This document shows, one piece after another, positions 57,020 through 64,000 of a stretch of 64,000 nucleotides of DNA. The notes beneath the pieces are model-generated. The model saw only the letters and a list, made by a program, of their open reading frames with translations. It did no database searches and was not told the origin of the DNA. The DNA is taken from contig CM040421.1 of NCBI GenBank assembly GCA_022702705.1, forward strand, positions 74,642,121 to 74,706,120, given 5' to 3'. Origin of the DNA: Papilionanthe hookeriana x Papilionanthe teres. Its lineage: Eukaryota > Streptophyta > Magnoliopsida > Asparagales > Orchidaceae. The position numbers were made by a program, and so were the translations under genes. The stretch's first letter is position 1. Every line of letters starts with the position of its first letter.

Positions 57020-57440
57020 TGTGAGGAAGAAGCCTCATAGGCAAGATGATGAGCTGGTTTGTTGCCTTCTCTAGGGACATGAGATCAAATGATCTGAATA
57101 GATGCAGCCAGATTTTAAATTTTTTTCACCTAATAGAACAGGTACCATGGGGGGGGGGTGGTCTTCAGTTGAAGTATCAGTAAGAGTTGTAAGCAATCCA
57201 CTTCCACATGTATATTGTTCAGTTTTAATGCCAAGGCCAATTTCAGCCCCCAAAAGACAACAACAGTTTCAGATTCAAGAGCATTTAGAGCCCCAATAGG
57301 CAGCAAAGTACCATAAGCAATGCCCTTTAAAGTTTCTGCAAAGTTCTCCAATACCAGCCCTGCTGTTTGAGTAACTTCCATCAGTATTTAATTTCACCCA
57401 ATGCTAAGAAGGGGCCCTCCATAGAACCAACTGGATAGCA
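57020..57440 (-). pseudogene. RNase H domain of the LINE
   Basis: The frame 57381-57130 reads GLVLENFAETLKGIAYGT, ALNALESETVVVFWGLKLAL and NIHVEVDCLQLLLIL, the RVT_3-type RNase H that ends many plant LINE ORF2 proteins. The Glu of the second block and the Asp of VEVD are present. A run of 10 G at 57149-57158 (C10 in the coding sense) breaks the frame. Confidence 0.75.
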
Positions 57441-57564
57441 GGTGAAGCTTCCCTCCTAGAGGAAATAGCAGATGATCCATTCAACTTTCTAATAAAGGAT
57501 TGGCAATGTATGCTTATCTTGTGAGGGCTGGCTGAAAGGTTTTGGTACATGGCAGTATTATTGG

Positions 57565-58410
57565 CTACCCAAATAAACCAGAAACTAATGAGAGGAATGT
57601 GTTTTTTTGAATGATGTTTCCAGGTATCCCAATAGGCATTGAGATTGGACCAGTTGGATAGAAGATCCTGCAGCTATCACCTGCTAATACAACAGACCAT
57701 ACACTCCTGGAAATCCCACAATGCAGCAACAAATGGTTTAAGCTTTCCTCAGCAGAGTGGCAGAGCTGGCATCTGGATGGTCCTCTAATTCCTTTAAGTT
57801 TTAAAATGTCATCAGTGGAAAGAAATTTTCTAAATAACCTCCAACAGATAAAGGTCATGGAAGGGGTTATGGTAGCTTGTCAAACACTCTTCCCCCAATC
57901 AGTAGATTGCCATTGGTAGTGTGAATGGTAAATAAACTTGGACAAAATTTGATGGGAGCCATTTTTAGTATTATGTATATCAGGAGTTGAGAGATTAATG
58001 GGTAGATCCAAAATACTTTTGATAACTTGGGGAGAATTAACCTCACAAAGCTTGGAGAGGTTCCACTTACCATGTACTCAGCAGTCAGTTACATTAATAA
58101 TAGTAGAGCTGGTAGGTTGGTATTCCTTCAAGGAATGATTCCCCAACCAATTCTCAATCCACAAATTAATTTGGCCTTCACCCACATCCCAAATGAAAAG
58201 AGTTTCAACAGCATCTTTAACTTGAAGAAGAGCTTTCCAATTTATGGTGTCTCCCAATTTAGGTGTCACAGGAGAAGGGTGAGAATTGAGACAATATTTG
58301 CCTTTCATAAACCTTGCCCATAAAGAACTTTGTTGCCTGAATCTAACCCATTGTTTACAATAGAAGATATGGCTCATGTGTGATAAATTTTCGAATCCCA
58401 AACCCCCAGA
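57565..58410 (-). pseudogene. LINE ORF2 connection region and zinc finger
   Basis: The frame 57858-57565 has FRKFLSTDDILKLKGIRGPS, then CQLCHSAEESLNHLLLHC, the zf-RVT finger. 58401-58078 has the upstream block with FMKGKYCLNSHPSP and GDTINWKALLQVKDAVETLF, then VGEGQINLWIENWLGN. The same three blocks occur in the LINE at the right edge. Frameshifts near 57860 and 58075 separate them. Confidence 0.8.
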
Positions 58411-59596
58411 GGCAATAGGATGGCATATCTTATTCCAAGAAGTCCAGTGATGTTGTTTATGTTGACCAGCCCATAAGATTGAATAATACTTCTAGCATTC
58501 TTTGGGTGCTCTTCTTTAACTTGATCATTTGAAGGATATACAGGGGGTAGGTAGAGAGAACCGACTTGAGGAGGTCAATCTACCCCCATTAGACAGAAAT
58601 GAGGTGGTCCAGCATTGGATCTTGCAGGTCACTTTCTTCACCACCTCATCATAGTGGGATTGCTTTCTCCTACCCTTGATCAATGGGAATCCTAAATATT
58701 TGAGAGGATAGGTAGAAGTGGAAAATCCAGTGAGATCTTTGATCCAGTTAACCTGATTAGGTGGCAGCTTGGTTCTGGGGAGGAATTAACATTTAGAATT
58801 GTTGAAAGAAAATCCAGAAGCATTCTGGAAATACTCCAACATAGCCATGACCATCTTAATTTCTGCTTTGCTCCCATTAGTAAACAATATGACATCATCT
58901 TCATATGCAAGGTGAGAGACAATGCAGTTGGATCTGTGTAGGTATCTCAGATATGGTAGCTGCTACTGTGAATGGTTGACCAATCTTGACAAATAATCAA
59001 AAGCTAGTATGAAAATGTAAGGGGAAAGAGGATCACCTTGATTTATACCCCTGGAAGCAGTAAAGAAGCCATGACAATCTCAATTGATTAAAATGCTGTA
59101 GTGAGAATTGTGGAGCCAACATTTAATAAGAAAGCATAAATCATCAGGGAAATTTATAGCTTTAGAGATTTGCAGAATAAAGTCCCAATTTATGGTATCA
59201 TATGCTTTAGCTATGTCCAATTTTATGATAAGATTAGAACCTCTACAAGGCTTATCAATCTCCAACAGTAATTCTTGTGCCAATAGAACATTAACATTAA
59301 TGCTTCTCCCTTGAACAAATGCAGACTGGTTAATTGAAATTAAGTCATCCAGCAAAGGTTGCATTCTAGAAATAATAATTCTGCTAATGATCTTAGAAAC
59401 AACCGTAGTTAAACTAATTGGCCTTAAGTCCTTCCAAGTTGATTTTGTATTATCCTTTGGAATAAGTATAATTGTGGTAGTAGTGAAGTATTTGGGTAAT
59501 TCAGTATCAAGGAAGAAGCTCTGACTAGCAAAGAAGAGGTCAAGCTTGATAAACTCCCATGCCTTCTGATAGAAGCTAGCAGTATAGCCATTATAG
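58411..59596 (-). pseudogene. LINE reverse transcriptase, C-terminal two thirds
   Basis: From 59596 the minus strand reads NGYTASFYQKAWEFIKLDLF, IILIPKDN, then the frame 59364-59080 with INQSAFVQGRSINVNVLLAQ, LIIKLDIAKAYDTINWDFIL (first catalytic Asp) and GFF-containing sequence. The second catalytic motif, near 58890-58905, reads AYEDDVILF. LINE RTs have F/YADD, so the Ala is changed to Glu. The thumb decays toward 58411. The N-terminal RT blocks before GYTAS are absent here and occur on the plus strand near 62.5 kb. Confidence 0.85.
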
Positions 59597-59630
59597 CCAT
59601 TTTATTATTATATATATAATAATAAAATGG
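59597..59630. repeat. 34-bp perfect palindrome at the LINE inversion joint
   Basis: The left arm CCATTTTATTATTATAT is followed directly by its exact reverse complement, with no spacer. It lies precisely between RT coding sequence on the minus strand and the 5' UTR start on the plus strand. A TAGCCA/TGGCTA pair flanks it. Confidence 0.95.
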
Positions 59631-59843
59631 TGGCTAAGGTGTCTGCTCAGCTAGGGTTCCGACCATGGCCTCCCTCGTCATGGTGGTGACTGCCAGGTTG
59701 GTCTTCTACCGGGGTAAGTTGGCTCTTGCTGCCTCCCATCCTCACTTCTCTCTTTTGGTGCTTACTGTATGGTTTGATCGCCCCCCCCGGGTCCCTTCGT
59801 TTTGAAATTGGTTTTTTGGAGGGCTATTGTTCCATTGGAGTAA
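59631..59843 (+). other. 5' UTR of the LINE
   Basis: GC-richer than its surroundings, it begins near TGGCTAAGGTGTCTGC and leads to the ORF1 ATG at 59844. An internal promoter would be expected in such a region. I cannot point to elements. Confidence 0.6.
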
Positions 59844-61251
59844 ATGGAAAATAACCCTCCCTTAGGGGGGAAAGATTCTTATGCCTCTGTTGTGGCTTCC
59901 TCCCATTCTTATGGCAAGGGAGTTTTTCCCCAGAGCATCCATGATGCTGCTCATGGGATATCGAACTCGGCTAGTCAATTTATTAAGCCAATCAGTACAA
60001 AAAATGGGAAGCTTGCGATTTTCTTCACCGAGGAGGAGATAAACACTTTGGCTGACAGGTTTAAATTCACCTTGGTTGGAAAGTTTCATTTTGGCCATCC
60101 TAAAATGGAGCTTATCAGAAAGGTCTTTGAAAATCTGAAACTCTTTGGCTCTTAGAAAGTTGGACTTTTTGATAGCAGTCATGTGATTATTCAGTTAAGC
60201 TTCGAAGATGATTATGCTAGGGTCTTCTCCATGAAAGCTATTAAAATTTATGGAAAACTTATTAAGTTGTTGAAATGGTCACCAGAATTTGACCCATCTC
60301 TTGAACTACCCATTGCCCCCATCTAGTTTAATTTTCCTGAGCTCCAACTTCATTTTTATGAGAAGCAAATACTCTACAATATTGGGCTAGCTTTGAGTAA
60401 ACCTCTACTTGTTGATGACCCAACCACTGAGGTTACCAGGCCTTCAGGTGCTAGAATGTTAATTGAAAGAGATGTTACTCTTCCAAATATCAAAGAAATG
60501 TGGCTAGGGACTACCCACAATGGATATTGGCAACCAATTGTGATGGAGAAAAGGCCTTACTATTTTCTACATTGTAAAATGTTTGGTCATTCTTTGGACA
60601 GATGCTATAGGTTGAAGCCAGAACTAAGGAAAAAAATTCCATCTGATGTGGCCCCTTCTAACCCAGTTTTTTGTTTCATAACTAGCTATTCCTCCTATCT
60701 CAAATCAACCTGGTCTCCAATTGGACCCAGCCCATTTGGCACCTGATGAAACAGGTGGTATTAAAGTTACTGGGAATGTTGAGAATGTTGGTACTCTTGT
60801 TGCAGACCCTGTTGTCACTGAATTAGCTGACAACCCCACTTTTCTTCCCCCTTCTGAACCTTTCTTATCTGTTGTTGAGCCTCTTCCTAACAACCCTCTA
60901 GCTGAGCTTTCCAGTGAAATTTTACCTTTGCCACCTTTGGACTCTATTCAGGCTTCCTTATCAGTTTCAACACCTCTACCACCACAAATAATTCTCCCAC
61001 CAATTACTTCATACCCTCCTCCCATTGTTTTGCCATCCTCTCCTAGTTCTGATTCTGTGTGTTTTGATAAAGTTTCTAATGATTTTGTTGAGGTTTGGAC
61101 TGTTCATCATTCCAGAAAGAAAAAGAAACCTCTTGAATTGAGAAACATGTCTTCTGAGAACATAATTAAACCCCATTCTGTTTCTGAGGATCAGCATGTA
61201 TCTTCCATCCCTAGGATCACTAGGAGTGGAAAAAATGCTCCTAATGATTAA
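59844..61251 (+). pseudogene. LINE ORF1 (DUF4283-type RNA-binding protein with zinc knuckle)
   Basis: The frame from 59844 reads MENNPPLGGKDSYASVVASS, then FFTEEEINTLADRFKFTLVG and KVFENLKLFGS, the DUF4283 pattern. Stops follow at 60153-60155 and near 60325 (PI*FNFPEL, a Trp site in the family). The same frame then gives a knuckle, FLHCKMFGHSLDRC, in which Phe stands where the first Cys of CX2CX4HX4C is expected. A frameshift between about 60640 and 60720 leads into a Pro/Ser/Thr-rich tail (60721-61251) ending in TAA, one base before the ORF2 ATG. ORF1 would coat LINE RNA. Confidence 0.8.
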
Positions 61252-61252
61252 A

Positions 61253-61910
61253 ATGTTGTACTGGAATATTAGGGGGGCTGCTGCCCTTAGCTCACTTAAT
61301 AGATTATTGAATCTTAATAGGATTCATAAATTCTGGGCTTTTGCTCTCCTTGAATCTATGGTTCAATACAACACCACAAGAATTACCGATAAATTTTCTC
61401 AGTTTAACTTTGTAACCAATTGTTCCAACAAAGTTTGGTTTTTCAGTAAAAAAGAAATGAAAGTGACTGTATTATTAGACCACCCCCAGTTCCTTCACAT
61501 CCATTTTCACATTGAGCAGGTGACTGGTTTGGCCACTTTTATATATGTTGGGTGCAACCAAGCTGATAGAGAAGATCTATGGAATTCATTACATCATATC
61601 AGTAGTAACATGACAAAAATGTGGATTGTAGGAGGGGACTTCAACAGTTAGCTAACCCCAGTGAAAAGAAAGGAGGAAGGGAACCTGATAGCAAGAAAAT
61701 GACTGTTTTTTCCAATAAAATTTCTGATGCTATATTTTTTTATTTGGCTTATTAAGGATCATATTACACATGGAAGAGAGGCAAGATCTGGAAAAAACTT
61801 GATAGATTCCTAGCTAACCAAGCATGGATTAATTTCTTTACTTCCACCATCGTGACCCACCTTCCTAGGGCAGGTTCAGATCACTCCCCCTACTGGTCAA
61901 GTTAACTCTC
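61253..61910 (+). pseudogene. LINE ORF2 endonuclease domain
   Basis: ORF2 begins at the ATG 61253, directly after the ORF1 stop (TAA, A, ATG). MLYWNIRGAAALSSLNRLL gives the N-terminal apurinic-like endonuclease block. ALLESMVQ holds the catalytic Glu, and WIVGGDFNS the Asp-Asn block, followed by an in-frame TAG at 61649-61651. Further on, in another frame, SDHSPLLVKL near 61870-61905 carries the catalytic His. The domain nicks target DNA to start target-primed reverse transcription. Confidence 0.83.
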
Positions 61911-62590
61911 CATGGCATTCATTGTAAAGCTAAATTTAGATATTTGAATGTATGGGCTTCTCACTCTACCTTCCATCAATTTGCTCAATCTTCTTGGATG
62001 GAACCTTTCCCCTACCTAGTCAAAACTCCTATTGTCAAATTGAAGATGTTATGAAAAAGATTAGCTAAGAAGCTGCAGGAATGGAATTGGCAAGTGTTTA
62101 GCAACCTTCATTCACAAGTTTCTGCTGCTGAGGAGCTAGTGAACCAGTTAGAGCAGGTTAATTTGGAGGGGAGTATTAATGATAGTGAATTAGTGGAGGC
62201 TAACCAGCAGCTCTTGACACCAATTGAAACTGAAGAACAATTCCTGGAACAAAAAGCTGCTTGTCAGTGGTTTACACAGGGGGACAGAAACTCAAAATAT
62301 TATCATGCAATCATAAACTATAAGAGAAAGCTAAATGCAATAACCAGAATTAAAGGAGATGGGGGAGAATGGTTGACTGATACCCAAGCAATTGCCAATT
62401 CTGCTGTACAGTTTTTCCACCACTATTTAACCATGGCCCTCTAATCTGTCTTTTACATTAAACTGATATCTTACCTAAATTGAATGCCAATTTTGATAGC
62501 TCTACTCTATCTGCTCCACCTGAGGAAGAAGAAATCAAGAAGGCTCTTTTCACATTGGATCCAGCTAAAACTGTTGGACCGGATGGATAT
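61911..62590 (+). pseudogene. LINE ORF2 linker and RT N-terminus
   Basis: The frame 62094-62444 has the charged helical linker (SAAEELVNQLEQVNLEG) and WFTQGDRNSKYYHAIINYKR, RIKGDGGEWLTD, a standard block of plant LINEs before the RT. After a stop, EEEIKKALFTLDPAKTVGPD continues to GY at 62590, the first RT block, where the element ends against a T9 run. Confidence 0.8.
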
Positions 62591-64000
62591 TTTTTTTTGT
62601 AAGAATGAGAAATTTATTAAACTATAGAGTTTGTACATCTAACATGTGGGATCATAATTAAATCCCCATGTAAAAGGGATCTAAAAAAAAGGAAAAGAAG
62701 AGACAGAAGAGGTGCAAATTAATTCAAGAGTAGATGATGCTCTTATAGCGAGCCAATTTGCCGGCTTATTCCCTTCTTTATAGATATGAGACCAAATAAT
62801 ATTCCTGGAAGCAGAAATAATATTAATCTTCTTTATCCATATATGAAGAAACTAAGGGGTGGCAGCCTTATTTGTCAATGTATGAAGAAGAAGAAAGGAG
62901 TCCAACTCTATATGAAGAAAATTTTGTTGTTCCTTCACAGCAATATACAGTCCCCAAAAGACTGCAATAGCTTCAGCCTCAAGAGCAGAACTAGCTATAA
63001 TAGGAGCTGAATAAAACCATAAACAATGTCCTCTGAAGTCACGACAAAGTGCTCCAATTCCAGTAGATAAAGGTTTAAAACTACTATCAGTGTTGATCTT
63101 CAGCCAAGGATTTTTGTGTGCCCTCCAAATAATCAAATATATTTTGATGTGCTTTTGTTTTGAAGGAAGTACATATCTCTGCAACTTATTAAAAAATGAT
63201 AGACAATTCTTAATACAATTTTGATAAGAAGGAGTCATGTTATGGAATACAATGTCATTTCGAGCCATCCATATGAACCAGAAGATAATCAAAGGCAGAT
63301 AATAAACAGTAGTATCTTTCCAGTCCTGCCAACAGACATCCACAGAAATCCACAGGATAAATTTATCAAGATGCTTTCTTGAAGATAAAATACCCTTCCA
63401 AACCTGCTGAACCCAATTGCAATTGAGAAAAATATGGTGCAAGGATTCCTCATCACAATGGCAGAAAGGACAAACAGAAGGACCCCTGATGCCTTTGAGC
63501 TTCAAGATGTCATCAGTAGGCATAAGTTTCTTAAATAATTTCCAGCAAAAAAAGACATAGATGGAGTTAAATATTTGTTCCATAATTTAGCACCCCAATC
63601 GTTCTTCTGCCAGTTAAAGTAAGAAAAATAAATGAACTTAGATAAGCTCTGATTGACAGAATTCTTGGTAATAATATGATCCTTGCTAGCATTCTGAATA
63701 GGAATAGTCAAAATCTTGTTAAGACATTCAGAACTTACATAAGGTGTAATCTTTTCAGAATCCCATTTATTATTACTCCAACTTTCAGCCACAATTTGAA
63801 GAGGAGAAGATGGGGTGTAATAATTTGCTAAGGACTCATCAAACATCCATTTATCAAGCCAAAAATTGAGTTGACCATTGCCAATTTCCGAGTGTGAATA
63901 ACTCTTCGACCTTCATTCTTACTTTGAGTAAATCTTTCCAAGTCCTAGAGTCTCCCATTTTATAAACGACATCGAGTAGGATGTACATTATGACAATATT
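62590..64000 (-). mobile_element. Second L1-type LINE, 3' part, continuing past the right edge
   Basis: The T9 run at 62590-62598 is the complement of its poly(A) tail. The minus strand then reads 3' UTR, RNase H, zinc finger and the connection region up to 64000. It is a different family member from the inverted LINE: the same blocks differ at many residues. It is less decayed, with a 243-codon open frame. Confidence 0.85.
62852..64000 (-). pseudogene. ORF2 C-terminal part of the second LINE
   Basis: In coding order: near the edge EIGNGQLNFWLDKWMFDESL, then NDWGAKLWNKYLTPSMSFFA (63846-63502). A frame change around 63502-63583 follows, then FKKLMPTDDILKLKGIRGPS, the finger CPFCHCDEESLHHIFLNC, and the RNase H with LKINTDSSFKPLSTGIGALC, ALEAEAIAVFWGLYIA and FLHIELDSFLLLHTL. 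The acidic residues Asp, Glu and Asp of the RNase H are in place. The RT itself lies outside the window. Confidence 0.85.

Larger units (their letters stand above)
56897..62590 (-). mobile_element. L1-type LINE with inverted 5' half
   Basis: The 3' half (RT from just after the GPDGY block, connection, zinc finger, RNase H, 3' UTR) is on the minus strand at 59596-56897. The 5' half (5' UTR, ORF1, endonuclease, RT up to GPDGY) is on the plus strand at 59631-62590. Together they make one LINE of about 5.7 kb with almost no overlap or gap, in the order left by twin priming. The alternative is two unrelated fragments that happen to break at the same codon. Confidence 0.65.

Noticed and set aside
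57149..57158. Run of ten G as a regulatory or quadruplex site
   Set aside because: A single homopolymer in a decayed RNase H region. Slippage or a sequencing artefact is simpler.

Overview
This window is plant nuclear DNA made almost entirely of nested, decayed retrotransposons. I see no host protein gene, tRNA, rRNA or CRISPR array. The plant assignment rests on the element families: Ty3/gypsy elements of the Tat/Ogre type (gag, protease, RT, RNase H plus a second archaeal-type RNase H, integrase), Ty3/gypsy elements of the Athila type (integrase and gag motifs, a PBS resembling TGGCGCCGTTGCCGGGGA, an env-position ORF with the 'putative plant transposon protein' domain), and L1-type LINEs with DUF4283-like ORF1 proteins. 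The setting looks like repeat-rich, probably pericentromeric, heterochromatin of a dicot. I cannot name the species.

Layout. (1) 1-15740: Tat-like element T on the minus strand, entering at the left edge inside its integrase and ending with a very long 5' LTR (about 7.5 kb, 8259-15740). (2) 15741-21783: 3' part of Athila-like element C on the plus strand, with two copies of an env-position gene, a PPT and a 3' LTR. (3) 21784-29052: Athila-like element A on the minus strand, integrase to gag plus 5' LTR. (4) 29053-30023 and 40102-41776: one plus-strand Tat-type LTR (T2), split by element B. (5) 30024-40101: Athila-like element B, minus strand, the only element here with both LTRs, flanked by CCCCG/CCCCA. 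(6) 41795-46284: a minus-strand Tat-type LTR fragment (T3), head-to-head with T2. (7) 46285-47572: unassigned, with a motif array and a PPT-like tract. (8) 47573-49880: a third Athila-like LTR type (F) with PBS and leader. (9) about 49880-51007: minus-strand gypsy integrase remnant (T4). (10) 51008-55083: 5' part of Athila-like element D, plus strand. (11) 55084-56825: truncated LTR E. (12) 56826-62590: a (TA)n tract and a LINE whose 3' half is on the minus strand and 5' half on the plus strand, joined by a 34-bp perfect palindrome. (13) 62590-64000: a second LINE, minus strand, leaving at the right edge.

The simplest nesting is T inside C, C inside A, A inside T2, and B separately inside T2. 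On the right, D sits in T4 and E in D. All coding regions carry stops, frameshifts, deletions or catalytic-site changes, so nothing here is likely to be autonomous.

The observations most worth following are: the LINE whose two halves break at the same RT codons (a twin-priming signature); the duplicated env-position module in C; arrays of GCGCTTAAGCGC-like palindromes in every Athila-type LTR and also before both env-position ORFs; a PBS-like sequence repeated about 115 bases inside the LTR end; and the inverted LTR-LTR junction at 41776-41795. I found no evidence of a new host-encoded or defence system. Lineage names and boundaries come from reading motifs by eye, not from database searches.
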